Assembly (NCBI RefSeq): GCF_026261605.1
Contig: NZ_CP102486.1
Location: 372,001-436,000, forward strand
Direction: 5' to 3'
Length of the DNA stretch: 64,000 bases
DNA from: Dechloromonas sp. A34
Lineage (GTDB): Bacteria; Pseudomonadota; Gammaproteobacteria; Burkholderiales; Rhodocyclaceae
In this document: positions 11,194 through 19,485 of the stretch, one piece after another
How positions within the stretch are numbered: position 1 is the stretch's first letter
How the letters are laid out: each line of letters opens with the position of its first letter
Made by a program: the position numbers and the translations under genes
The notes under the pieces: model-generated
Seen by the model: only the letters and a program-made list of their open reading frames with translations
Database searches by the model: none
Told to the model about the DNA's origin: nothing

Positions 11194-11976
11194 ATGTCCA
11201 AGAAAATAGGCGAAGTCATTCTCGACCTGCAGAACATTTCCCTGCGCTTCGGCGGCGTCAAGGCGCTGACCGACATTTCCTTCAACGTCCGCGAGCATGA
11301 AATCCGCGCCATCATCGGCCCCAACGGCGCTGGCAAGAGTTCGATGCTCAACGTCATCAACGGCGTCTATCACCCGCAGGACGGCAAGATTTTCTGGCAC
11401 GGCCAGGAGCGCAAGAAGATGGAGCCGCACATGGCGGCCCGCCAGCACATTGCCCGCACCTTCCAGAACATCGCGCTGTTCAAGGGCATGAGCGTGCTCG
11501 ACAACATCATGACCGGCCGCATCACCAAGATGAAGTCCAACTTCATCGAGCATGCGCTGTGGTTCGGTCGCGCCCGGAAGGAAGAGCTGGAGCATCGCAA
11601 GAAGGTGGAGGAGGTCATCGACTTCCTCGAAATCCAGCACATTCGCAAGACCCCGGTCGGGCGCCTGCCCTACGGCTTGCAAAAGCGGGTCGAACTGGCC
11701 CGCGCGCTGGCCGCCGAGCCCTCGATGCTGCTCCTCGACGAGCCGATGGCTGGCATGAACGTCGAGGAAAAGCAGGACATGTGCCGTTTCATCCTCGATG
11801 TGAACGACCAGTTCGGAACCACCATCGTGCTCATCGAGCACGACATGGGCGTGGTCATGGATATCTCCGATCGCGTCGTGGTGCTCGATTACGGCAAGAA
11901 GATCGGCGACGGCGTGCCCGACGAAGTCAAGAACAACGAGGACGTCATCAAGGCGTACCTCGGTGCTGGCCACTAG
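11194..11976 (+). CDS. ABC transporter ATPase, LivG type
   Basis: 260 residues. Walker A is GPNGAGKSS (around residue 47), the signature region is the variant LPYGLQKRVELARAL, Walker B is LLLDEPMAGMN, and the switch His sits in LIEHDMG. The C-terminus ends in IKAYLGAGH, typical of LivG. It powers uptake through the LivH/LivM permeases that follow. The signature has LPYG-Q in place of the common LSYG-Q. The preceding ligase ends 2 nt upstream, and LivH starts 11 nt downstream behind a strong AGGAGG. As the neighbours are CoA ligases and a CoA-transferase, the substrate may be an organic or aromatic acid instead of a branched-chain amino acid; this is inference. Confidence 0.9.
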   Translation: MSKKIGEVILDLQNISLRFGGVKALTDISFNVREHEIRAIIGPNGAGKSSMLNVINGVYHPQDGKIFWHGQERKKMEPHMAARQHIARTFQNIALFKGMSVLDNIMTGRITKMKSNFIEHALWFGRARKEELEHRKKVEEVIDFLEIQHIRKTPVGRLPYGLQKRVELARALAAEPSMLLLDEPMAGMNVEEKQDMCRFILDVNDQFGTTIVLIEHDMGVVMDISDRVVVLDYGKKIGDGVPDEVKNNEDVIKAYLGAGH

Positions 11977-11987
11977 GAGGCGGCGAC

Positions 11988-12901
11988 ATGAATTTTTTCC
12001 TTGAAGTGCTGATCGGTGGTCTGCTTTCCGGCGTCATGTATGCGCTGGTGGCCCTCGGTTTCGTGATGATCTACAAGGCCTCGGGAGTGTTCAACTTCGC
12101 CCAGGGCGCGATGGTCTATCTGGCTGCGCTGTCGGTCGTCGGCTGTATCGAGAAGGGGGCGCCGCTGTGGCTGGCGATCATACTGGCGTTTGCGATCATG
12201 ACCCTATTCGGCATCGCGACCGAGAAGTTCGTGCTTCGGAAGCTGGTCAACCAGCCGCCGATCGCCCTGTTCATGGCGACCATCGGTCTGGCCTTCTTCA
12301 TCGAAGGTCTGGCCCCGATGATTTTCGGCAGCGACCCGCGGGCGCTCGAACTGGGCATCGTCGATGAGCCAATTCCCTGGATCATGGACAACTGGAACAT
12401 GGTGATTTCGAAGTTCGATCTGGTCGCCGCCGGTGTCGCCGCGGTCCTGGTTGCGACGCTCGCCCTGTTCTTCCAGTACACCCGGATCGGCCGGGCTCTG
12501 CGGGCGGTGGCCGACGATCACCAGGCCGCCTTGTCGATCGGCATTCCGCTACAGCACATCTGGGCCATCGTCTGGGCGTCGCCGGGTTTGTCGCCCTGGT
12601 CGCCGGCATGATGTGGGGGGCTCGCAACGGCGTACAGTTTGCGCTCACTTTCACGGCGCTCAAGGCACTGCCTGTGCTGATCCTCGGCGGCTTCACCTCG
12701 GTGCCGGGTGCCATCGTCGGCGGCCTGATCATCGGCGCCTCCGAAAAACTGGCCGAAATCTACATTCCGCCGGTCATGCAGGATCTGTTCGGCGGCAACT
12801 TTGGCGGCATCGAGGGCTGGTTCCCTTACGTGCTGGCTCTCCTGTTCTTGCTCGTCAGGCCCGAAGGGCTGTTTGGCGAAAAACATATTGATCGAGTTTA
12901 G
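11988..12901 (+). CDS. ABC transporter permease, LivH type (apparent frameshift)
   Basis: An inner-membrane permease of about 304 residues after repair. It starts at ATG 11988 behind AGGAGG, and the N-terminal pattern (GLLSGVMYALVALGFVMIYKASG...FAQG) is characteristic of LivH. The frame breaks near 12577-12579: adding one G or C beside GCGTC restores WAIVWAVAGFVALVAG and joins the C-terminal half, which is otherwise open from 12608 to 12901. The end, GEKHIDRV, is encoded by AT-rich codons unlike the rest of the gene and lies inside an inverted repeat. It pairs with LivM at 13007. Confidence 0.85.
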
Positions 12902-12917
12902 GAGATCAATATGTTTT
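12880..12917 (+). repeat. 14-bp inverted repeat across the livH stop codon
   Basis: Arms at 12880-12893 (AAAACATATTGATC) and 12904-12917 (GATCAATATGTTTT) are perfectly complementary, with a 10-nt loop that contains the livH TAG. The stem is strikingly AT-rich for this genome. It is not followed by a T run, so it does not look like a standard terminator. The right arm covers the ATG of a possible small ORF at 12911. Confidence 0.75.
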
Positions 12918-13000
12918 CAGTGGAGGCTCACATGAGCGTAGCGAATGTTAAGCGCAGCGGCCGTAGCAAAAGCACATCGACCGCGTGTAAGAGGGGATAG
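12911..13000 (+). CDS. Possible 29-residue ORF between livH and livM
   Basis: ATG at 12911 lies six bases after AGGAG (12900-12904) and the frame reads 29 codons to TAG at 12998, seven bases short of the livM start. The product would be basic and Ser/Lys/Arg-rich (MFSVEAHMSVANVKRSG...). I recognise no family. Part of it overlaps, in another frame, a second copy of the LivH tail sequence. It could be a leader-type peptide, or simply a remnant of a duplicated livH/livM junction. Low confidence. Confidence 0.2.
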   Translation: MFSVEAHMSVANVKRSGRSKSTSTACKRG

Positions 13001-13006
13001 AACAAC

Positions 13007-14083
13007 ATGCTTTACCGTGAAGCCGGTCAATTCAAGACCACCTACGCCGCCGACCAGCAAATTTTCCCGATCCGCCAGGACCGGATCGGGGTCATCGCCC
13101 TGCTCGTCGTCGCTTTCATCGGCGTGCCGCTCTTTGCCAGCGAATACTGGTTCTCGGCCATCCTGATTCCCTTCCTGATCTTCGCCCTGGCCGCCCTCGG
13201 GCTGAACGTCCTGACCGGCTATGCCGGCCAGCTCTCGCTCGGCTCGGCGGCCTTCATGGCAGTTGGTGCCTACGCGGCCTACAACTTCCAATTGCGCATC
13301 GAAGGCATCCCGATTCTGCTCTCCTTCATCCTGGCCGGCCTGACCGCAGCCGGCGTCGGGATACTGTTCGGCTTGCCCTCATTGCGCATCAAGGGCTTCT
13401 ACCTGGCGGTAGCGACCCTGGCGGCACAGTTCTTCATCGTCTGGTGCCTGACCAAGTTCCCCTGGCTGTCGAACAACTCGTCGTCCGGCGTAATTTCGAC
13501 GCAGAAGCTGATCATCTTCGGCCACGAGCTGACGACTCCGGTCGAGAAATACCTGCTCGTGCTCTCCATCGTCGTCGTCATGGCGCTGGCCGCCAAGAAC
13601 ATGGTGCGCTCGTCGACCGGCCGGGCCTGGATGGCGGTGCGCGACATGGACGTGGCGGCATCCGTGATCGGTATCCGCCTGATGCCGACCAAGCTGCTCG
13701 CCTTTGCCGTCAGTTCGTTCTACTGCGGCGTGGCTGGCGCGATGTACGCCTTCTGCTACCTGGGCTCGGTTGAGCCGGACGGCTTCTCGCTCGAGATGTC
13801 GTTCAAGATCCTGTTCATGATCATCATCGGCGGGGTCGGCTCGATCATGGGCAGCTTCCTCGGCGCTGCCTTCATCCTGCTGCTGCCCATCTTTCTCGAT
13901 GTGGCCCTGCCCTTCTTCGCCGACCTGTTCGGTTTGCCCTTTGCCAGCGCAACCGTATCGCACATCCAGATTACGGTGTTCGGTGCGCTGATCATGTTCT
14001 TCCTGATCGTCGAGCCGCACGGCCTGGCCCGGTTGTGGCAAATCGCCAAGGAGAAGTTGCGTCTGTGGCCGTTCCCGCACTAG
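13007..14083 (+). CDS. ABC transporter permease, LivM type
   Basis: 358 residues with about nine or ten membrane helices. The LivM-type core is visible as ALGLNVLTGYAGQLSLGSAAFMAVGAY (broken here by membrane segments), GLPSLRIKGFYLAVATLA, and the cytoplasmic EAA-like loop SSTGRAWMAVRDMDVAASVIG. It forms the translocation pore with the LivH partner upstream. The start MLYREAGQF is typical of the family. The upstream junction is unusual (see the inverted repeat and duplicated tail). A 16-nt perfect GC palindrome lies between this gene and the binding-protein gene. Confidence 0.9.
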   Translation: MLYREAGQFKTTYAADQQIFPIRQDRIGVIALLVVAFIGVPLFASEYWFSAILIPFLIFALAALGLNVLTGYAGQLSLGSAAFMAVGAYAAYNFQLRIEGIPILLSFILAGLTAAGVGILFGLPSLRIKGFYLAVATLAAQFFIVWCLTKFPWLSNNSSSGVISTQKLIIFGHELTTPVEKYLLVLSIVVVMALAAKNMVRSSTGRAWMAVRDMDVAASVIGIRLMPTKLLAFAVSSFYCGVAGAMYAFCYLGSVEPDGFSLEMSFKILFMIIIGGVGSIMGSFLGAAFILLLPIFLDVALPFFADLFGLPFASATVSHIQITVFGALIMFFLIVEPHGLARLWQIAKEKLRLWPFPH

Positions 14084-14100
14084 GAATGACTGTGGTTGAA

Positions 14101-14116
14101 GCGGCGGGCCCGCCGC
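14101..14116 (+). repeat. GC-rich perfect palindrome between permease and binding-protein genes
   Basis: GCGGCGGGCCCGCCGC is a perfect 16-nt palindrome able to form a six-pair stem with a four-base loop, followed by TTATTTG. In binding-protein operons, hairpins at such junctions commonly protect or partly terminate mRNA so that the binding protein is made in excess. That role is inferred here. Confidence 0.5.
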
Positions 14117-14145
14117 TTATTTGTAATAACTGGAGGAGACATTAC

Positions 14146-15468
14146 ATGATTAAAAATTTCAAACCTGCCCTTGCCGCCGCTGCGGTTTCCCTGGCCATGC
14201 TGTCGCAAACCGCGATGGCTGCCGAAGAGCAGTTCTTTCCGCTGATCGACTATCGGGTCGGCCCCTATGGCTCGAATGGCCAGGCCTTCTACGGTGGCTT
14301 CATCGACTATTTGAACTACGTCAATATGAAAGACAAAGGGGTCAATGGCGTCCAGATGACCTATGAAGAGTGCGAAACGGAATACAACAACGCCAAGGGC
14401 GTCGAGTGTTACGAGCGCCTCAAGGCCAAGGCCAAGGTCTCTTCCGGCCCGATCCACACGATGTCTACCGGCATTTCCTACGCCCTGGTCGACAAGGCGG
14501 CCCAGGACAAGCTGCCACTCGCCATGATGGGTTATGGCCGGACCGATGCGGTGGACGGCTCGGTCTTCCCCTACGCCTTCCCGCTGGTCACCACCTACCA
14601 GATGCAGGCCTCGGCCATCGTCAAGTTCATCAAGGACAAGAATGGCGGCAACCTGGCCGGAAAGAAGATCGTCTATCTCTATCACGACTCCGCCTATGGC
14701 AAGGAAGCCATCATCGCGATGGAAGCCGAGGCATCACTGAACAAGTTCTCGCTGGTCCAGATTCCGGTGGCGCACCCAGGCAACGAACAGGGCGCACAGT
14801 GGCTGAAGATCCGCCAGGAAAAGCCGGATTTTGTGGTCTTCTGGGGTTGGGGCGTGATGAACCAGACCGCATTGAAGGCAGCCCAGAAGGTCGGCTTCCC
14901 GCGTGACAAGATGATCGGCTCGTGGTGGACTGGTTCCGAGGAAGATGTCGTGCCGGCCGGTGATGCTGCCAAGGGTTACATGGCCGCGACCTGGAACGTT
15001 TCCGGCAAGCAGGTCCCGGTGATCGCCGACATCGAGAAAGTGGTCTACGGCGCCGGTAAGGGCAACCTGCAGGACAAGGCCAAGATCGGCACCATCCTTT
15101 ACAACCGCGGTGTTTCCGCCGCCGTGCTGTCGGTCGAAGCGATCCGCAAGGCGCAGGAAAAATATGGCAAGGGCAAGTCGATGTCCGGCGAGCAGGTACG
15201 TTGGGCCTTGGAAAACCTGAACATTACCGATGCCCGCCTGAAGACGCTGGGTGCCACCGACCTGTTGCCGGAAATCAAAACTTCCTGCGACAACCATGAA
15301 GGCTCGGGCAAGGTGAAGATCCAGCAGTGGGATGGTGCCAAGTGGGTGCCGGTCTCTGGTTGGATCGAGGGCAACAAGGCGCTGATCCACCCCTTGTTCC
15401 AGGCGTCCGCCAAGCAGTACGCCAAGGAAAAGGGCATCACGCCGCGTGATTGCTCCAAGGAAAAATAA
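14146..15468 (+). CDS. ABC transporter periplasmic substrate-binding protein, LivK-like
   Basis: 440 residues starting at ATG 14146 behind GGAGGAG. A Sec signal peptide (MIKNFKPALAAAAVSL...) probably ends at AMA-AEE. The mature protein is a type I periplasmic binding fold: the second lobe is entered at IVYLYHDSAYGKEAI, and the hinge-proximal strand reads PDFVVFWGWGVMNQTALKA. It has paired cysteines in the first lobe (CETEYNN...VEC). It delivers substrate to the LivH/LivM/LivG/LivF system around it. It is clearly longer than E. coli LivK (about 370 residues) and belongs to the divergent group found next to acyl-CoA ligases in betaproteobacteria. Ligand unknown. Confidence 0.88.
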   Translation: MIKNFKPALAAAAVSLAMLSQTAMAAEEQFFPLIDYRVGPYGSNGQAFYGGFIDYLNYVNMKDKGVNGVQMTYEECETEYNNAKGVECYERLKAKAKVSSGPIHTMSTGISYALVDKAAQDKLPLAMMGYGRTDAVDGSVFPYAFPLVTTYQMQASAIVKFIKDKNGGNLAGKKIVYLYHDSAYGKEAIIAMEAEASLNKFSLVQIPVAHPGNEQGAQWLKIRQEKPDFVVFWGWGVMNQTALKAAQKVGFPRDKMIGSWWTGSEEDVVPAGDAAKGYMAATWNVSGKQVPVIADIEKVVYGAGKGNLQDKAKIGTILYNRGVSAAVLSVEAIRKAQEKYGKGKSMSGEQVRWALENLNITDARLKTLGATDLLPEIKTSCDNHEGSGKVKIQQWDGAKWVPVSGWIEGNKALIHPLFQASAKQYAKEKGITPRDCSKEK

Positions 15469-15534
15469 GGCGAGAGAGGAAGGGAGCGTGGTTTTTCCTC
15501 GCTTCCTTCCGGTTTTCACGCTTCGGGAACAGCT

Positions 15535-16365
15535 ATGAGTACACAAACTGCCGCAACAGCCGCCGACCACTACCTGGCCATCAACAACATCGAGGTCATT
15601 TACGACCACGTGATCCTGGTGCTCAAGGGTGTTTCGCTGCATGTCCCCAAGGGGAAGATCGTCGCTCTGCTCGGCGCCAATGGCGCCGGCAAGTCGACGA
15701 CATTGAAAGCAATTTCGAACCTGCTGCGCGCCGAGCGGGGCGATGTCACCAAAGGCTCGGTCGAATACAAGGGCGATCGCATCGACCAGCTGACGCCCAA
15801 CGAACTGGTCAAGCGCGGGGTCATCCAGGTCATGGAGGGGCGCCATTGTTTCGGCCATCTGACGATCGAGGAGAACCTGCTGACCGGTGCCTACACGCGC
15901 AGCATTTCGCGTAGCGAGTTGAAGGATAGTCTGGAAAAGGTTTATCACTATTTTCCGCGCCTCAAGACGCGGCGCACCTCGCAGGCCGGCTACACCTCCG
16001 GCGGCGAGCAGCAGATGTGCGCCATCGGCCGGGCGCTGATGGCCAAGCCGGAAATGATCCTGCTCGACGAACCGTCGATGGGCCTGGCGCCGCAGATCGT
16101 CGAGGAAATCTTCGAGATCGTGAAGGACCTGAATTCGCGCGAAAACGTCAGCTTTTTGCTGGCCGAGCAGAACACCATGGTCGCGCTGCGCTATGCCGAT
16201 TTCGGCTACATCCTGGAAAACGGCCGGGTCGTGATGGAAGGCGATGCCGAAGACCTGCGGACGAATGAGGACGTCAAGGAGTTCTACCTTGGCCTCTCCT
16301 CGGCCGGGCGCAAATCCTTCAAAGACGTAAAGCACTACCGCCGCCGCAAACGCTGGCTCTCGTAG
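15535..16365 (+). CDS. ABC transporter ATPase, LivF type
   Basis: 276 residues. Walker A is GANGAGKST, the signature is TSGGEQQMCAIGRAL, and Walker B is ILLDEPSMGLAP, all typical of LivF. The C-terminus carries an extra basic tail after FYLGLS (RKSFKDVKHYRRRKRW), longer than usual LivF and seen in the LivF-like proteins of acyl-CoA ligase clusters. It completes the first importer. It is followed 160 bases later by the PaaK-like ligase. Confidence 0.9.
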   Translation: MSTQTAATAADHYLAINNIEVIYDHVILVLKGVSLHVPKGKIVALLGANGAGKSTTLKAISNLLRAERGDVTKGSVEYKGDRIDQLTPNELVKRGVIQVMEGRHCFGHLTIEENLLTGAYTRSISRSELKDSLEKVYHYFPRLKTRRTSQAGYTSGGEQQMCAIGRALMAKPEMILLDEPSMGLAPQIVEEIFEIVKDLNSRENVSFLLAEQNTMVALRYADFGYILENGRVVMEGDAEDLRTNEDVKEFYLGLSSAGRKSFKDVKHYRRRKRWLS

Positions 16366-16527
16366 CGGCAGTGCGCTGCTCATGGCGGCGTTGTCGGTCG
16401 GCTTGTTTGCAGGAGCAAACGGCGCCGGCCTCCGCCTTGCCCTGAGCGGCTACTTTGCCGCTCCGTCCTGCTGCACGCACTGAAACCATTCGCCCTGGGC
16501 GACCGCGAAAAAACGGAGAAAACCCAC

Positions 16528-17757
16528 ATGAGCTTTTACGACCCGCTCGAGACGCGCGACCCCGATGAGCGCGAGGCCGACCTGATGGACAAGCTGGCCC
16601 GCCAGGTGGCGCATGCCAAGGAAACGACGCCCTACTACTTTCACACGCTGGCCGGGATCAATCCCTTTGACTGCGTGACACGCGAAGCGCTGGCCCGGCT
16701 GCCGCTGACCCGCAAGCGCGACCTGATCGAGCTGCAGCAGAAGACGCCGCCCTTCGGCGGACTGAATTCGCTGCCCCGCCACAAGGCCAAGCGTGTCTTC
16801 GCCTCGCCGGGTCCGATCTACGAACTGCAGGGCAAGGACATCGATCCCTGGCGCATGGCCCGCGTGTTGTACGCCGCGGGCTTTCGCGACGGCGACCTGA
16901 TCCACAACTGCTTTTCCTACCACTTCACGCCCGGCGCCTTCATCTTCGAAGGCGGGGCGCGCAAGCTGGGCTGCGCCATCTTCCCCGGCGGCACCGGGCA
17001 GACCGAGCAGCAGGTGCAGGCGATCGCAGCCCTGCGCCCGGATGGCTACGTCGGCACCCCGTCCTTCCTGCGCATCATTGTCGAGAAGGCCGAGGAAATC
17101 GGGGCCGACATTGGTTCGCTGCAGAAGGCCTGCGTTTCCGGCGAGGCCTTGCCAGGTGTCACCCGTCAGTGGTTGAGCGAGCGCGGGATTTCCGTACGCC
17201 AGTGCTACGCGACGGCCGATATCGGCGCCATCGCCTATGAAACCGAGGCCGAAGAGGGGCTGATCGTCGAGGAGGGGCTGCTGGTCGAGATCGTCCGCCC
17301 TGGCACCGGCGACCCGGTCGAGCCCGGTGAAGTCGGCGAAGTGGTGGTCACCACCTTCAATCCTGACTACCCGCTGATCCGTTTCGCCACCGGCGATCTC
17401 TCCGCCGTCCTGCCCGGACGTTCGCCCTGCGGGCGCAGCAACATCCGGCTCAAGGGCTGGTTGGGCCGAGCCGACCAGACGACCAAGGTCAAGGGCATGT
17501 TCGTGCATCCCGAGCAGGTTGCCGAAATATCCCGGCGCCACCCGGAAATACACCGCATGCGCCTGGTCGTCGACAATCCGGGCGGTCAGGATCGCATGGT
17601 GCTGCACTGCGAGATCGAGGCCGGCGGCGAGGCGCTCGATAAAGCGGTGGTCGCCAGCCTGCGCGAAGTCACCAAGCTGCGCGGCGAAGTCGCCTTTTCG
17701 GCCCCCGGGGGCTTGCCCAACGACGGCAAGGTGATCGAAGATAGCCGGATCTATTGA
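16528..17757 (+). CDS. Phenylacetate-CoA ligase-like AMP-binding protein
   Basis: 409 residues, PaaK-like ANL fold. It keeps the C-terminal hinge region (GWLGRADQTTKVKGMFVHPEQV) and the acyl-site segment with SGEALPG and YATADIG. The ATP-binding loop that reads SSGTTG in PaaK is replaced by ASPGPIYE near residue 94-100, so nucleotide handling may differ from that of a canonical ligase. It follows the LivF gene and precedes an exported protein and a CoA-transferase, so it is part of the import/CoA-activation cluster. Likely role: activation of an aryl- or acyl-acid; substrate not determinable. Confidence 0.8.
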   Translation: MSFYDPLETRDPDEREADLMDKLARQVAHAKETTPYYFHTLAGINPFDCVTREALARLPLTRKRDLIELQQKTPPFGGLNSLPRHKAKRVFASPGPIYELQGKDIDPWRMARVLYAAGFRDGDLIHNCFSYHFTPGAFIFEGGARKLGCAIFPGGTGQTEQQVQAIAALRPDGYVGTPSFLRIIVEKAEEIGADIGSLQKACVSGEALPGVTRQWLSERGISVRQCYATADIGAIAYETEAEEGLIVEEGLLVEIVRPGTGDPVEPGEVGEVVVTTFNPDYPLIRFATGDLSAVLPGRSPCGRSNIRLKGWLGRADQTTKVKGMFVHPEQVAEISRRHPEIHRMRLVVDNPGGQDRMVLHCEIEAGGEALDKAVVASLREVTKLRGEVAFSAPGGLPNDGKVIEDSRIY

Positions 17758-17770
17758 ACCGGCAGTTTTC

Positions 17771-18271
17771 ATGCGCACACTTCTCGTCGTCCTGGCGTTT
17801 CTTGCCCCACCGTCTTTCGCCGCCGACCCGGTGCTGCGCCCCTCGGCTCAACTGCTTTTCAAGCAACCGGAACTGCTCCAGGCCGGGCGCTGCGTGGCCT
17901 ATCGCGAGGGCGGCAGCGGCTGGGTGATGACCGAACCGGTCTATTACCTGAAGGGCACCGTGCTTGCCGCCGAGGTGCGCACCCGTCATCTCGGCCGCTG
18001 CCCCACGGTACCGGGCAAGAACATCGAACAGTACAGCCGCGAGGAATTCAACCGCCACGCGCTGGCCTATCCCTGCGTTGCCGAGACGGCGCCGGAACGG
18101 GACGAGCAGCTCGGCGTCGTTCGCCTCCAGGTCGCCGACTGGGAAACCCCGCATGGTGTGCGGGCGGCCAGTGCCGGCCGCCTTTACCGCGGCATGTTCA
18201 TCGACCGCAAACTGGAAAAGGGCATGGAAATCGAACTCGAAGCCGATCTGCTGGGAACCTGCGACCAATGA
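17771..18271 (+). CDS. Exported Cys-containing protein of unknown function
   Basis: 166 residues. A signal peptide (MRTLLVVLAFLAPPSFA) is probably cut before ADPVL. The mature part contains four cysteines (AGRC, GRCP, YPCV, GTCD), suggesting two disulfides in the periplasm, and ends in a hydrophilic tail. No family recognised. It starts 13 nt after the PaaK-like gene and its stop overlaps the CoA-transferase start by 4 nt (ATGA), so it is an integral member of the cluster. Confidence 0.75.
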   Translation: MRTLLVVLAFLAPPSFAADPVLRPSAQLLFKQPELLQAGRCVAYREGGSGWVMTEPVYYLKGTVLAAEVRTRHLGRCPTVPGKNIEQYSREEFNRHALAYPCVAETAPERDEQLGVVRLQVADWETPHGVRAASAGRLYRGMFIDRKLEKGMEIELEADLLGTCDQ

Positions 18272-19425
18272 CCCGGCCACCGCCGTTGACCGGGGTTCGC
18301 GTTCTCGACCTTACCCGCCTGCTGCCCGGGCCGGTCGCCACGCTGCATCTGGCCGATCTCGGCGCCGAGGTGATCAAGATCGAAGACCCCCAGGTCGGCG
18401 ATTACGCCCGTACCCTGGGTGCCGGGCAGGGCGAGGACAGTGCCTATTTCCGGATGATCAACCGTAACAAGCAGGGCCTGCGCCTCGACCTCAAGAAGAC
18501 GGAAGGTGTCGAAATCTTTTTGCGCCTGGCGCGTGACGCCGATGTCGTCGTCGAGAGCTTCCGGCCCGGCGTCATGGACAAGCTCGGCGTCGGCTATGCG
18601 ACGGTCGCGGCCATCAACCCCAAGATCACCTACTGCTCGATCAGCGGTTACGGTCAGGACGGGCCGTACAAGGATCTCGCCGGACACGATATCAATTACC
18701 TCGGCTACGCCGGCGTGCTCGACCAGATCGGTTCTGAGGGCGGCCAGCCGGCGGTCCCCAATTTCCAGATCGCCGACTTGCTGGGCGGCGCATTGACCGC
18801 CGCCATGGGCATCCTGGCTGCCGTGGTCGAAGCGCAACGGACTGGTCAAGGCCGCTATGTCGACGTGTCGATGACCGACAGCGTGCTCGCCCATACTTAT
18901 TTCACCATGCTCCGCCTCAACGATGCCGGCCATTCGGCACCGCGCGGCGGCGACCTGCTCTCCGGTGGCTTGCCCTGTTATGCGACCTATCGTTGCGCCG
19001 ATGGCAAGTACATGGCGGTCGGCGCACTCGAGGGTAAGTTCTGGATAGTCTGCTGCACGGTGCTCGAGCGTCCGGAGTGGGTCAAGCGCCAGTGGGATGC
19101 CGGCCTGCGAGCAGAGATGGCGGCCGTCTTCGCCCAGCGTTCACGAGACGCCTGGGCGGCGCTGTTCGGGGCAGTCGATTGCTGTGTGACGCCGATCCTG
19201 ACGCCGGAAGAAGCGCTCATCAACGAGCAGATCGTTGCCCGCGGCATGGTTCTCGCGAATGACGGCCTGACCCAGTTCGCACCACCGCTGAAGATGTCAG
19301 ATTACTGCTTTTCTGTCCGCCAGGCGGCGCCGAAAGCGGGTGAGCACAACATGACCATTCTGCAGGCGGCCGGCTATTCGGAGCAGCAAATCGCCGAACT
19401 GCAACGGAGCGGTGCGCTCGGCTGA
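18268..19425 (+). CDS. CaiB/BaiF family CoA-transferase (class III)
   Basis: 385 residues. The N-terminus PLTGVRVLDLTRLLPGP...LADLGAEVIKIE is diagnostic of the family, and the catalytic Asp is expected in LAGHDINYLGYAG. The length and the C-terminal small domain resemble alpha-methylacyl-CoA racemases as well as formyl-CoA-type transferases; sequence alone does not separate these. It moves CoA between carboxylic acids or racemises a 2-methylacyl-CoA. It is the last gene of the import/activation cluster, coupled to the preceding gene by a 4-nt overlap. Confidence 0.87.
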   Translation: MTRPPPLTGVRVLDLTRLLPGPVATLHLADLGAEVIKIEDPQVGDYARTLGAGQGEDSAYFRMINRNKQGLRLDLKKTEGVEIFLRLARDADVVVESFRPGVMDKLGVGYATVAAINPKITYCSISGYGQDGPYKDLAGHDINYLGYAGVLDQIGSEGGQPAVPNFQIADLLGGALTAAMGILAAVVEAQRTGQGRYVDVSMTDSVLAHTYFTMLRLNDAGHSAPRGGDLLSGGLPCYATYRCADGKYMAVGALEGKFWIVCCTVLERPEWVKRQWDAGLRAEMAAVFAQRSRDAWAALFGAVDCCVTPILTPEEALINEQIVARGMVLANDGLTQFAPPLKMSDYCFSVRQAAPKAGEHNMTILQAAGYSEQQIAELQRSGALG

Positions 19426-19440
19426 GCATGGCTTTTGAAT

Positions 19441-19468
19441 CGCCACGGGGTAAAACCGGGGCGTGGCG
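19441..19468. terminator. Possible bidirectional terminator hairpin
   Basis: CGCCACG (19441-19447) pairs with CGTGGCG (19462-19468), with a G/C-rich interior. It sits just after the CoA-transferase and just after the end of the converging small ORF. No clean T tract follows, so only a weak call. Confidence 0.3.
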
Positions 19469-19485
19469 CGGTTCTTCCCCTCAGC

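Noticed and set aside
12880..12917. Inverted repeat as a transposon end or insertion-sequence remnant
   Set aside because: No transposase fragment or target-site duplication is visible, and the left arm encodes the normal LivH C-terminus.
12880..12917. Inverted repeat as a Rho-independent terminator of livH
   Set aside because: The stem is AT-rich with no T run after it, and the livM and binding-protein genes of the same importer follow.
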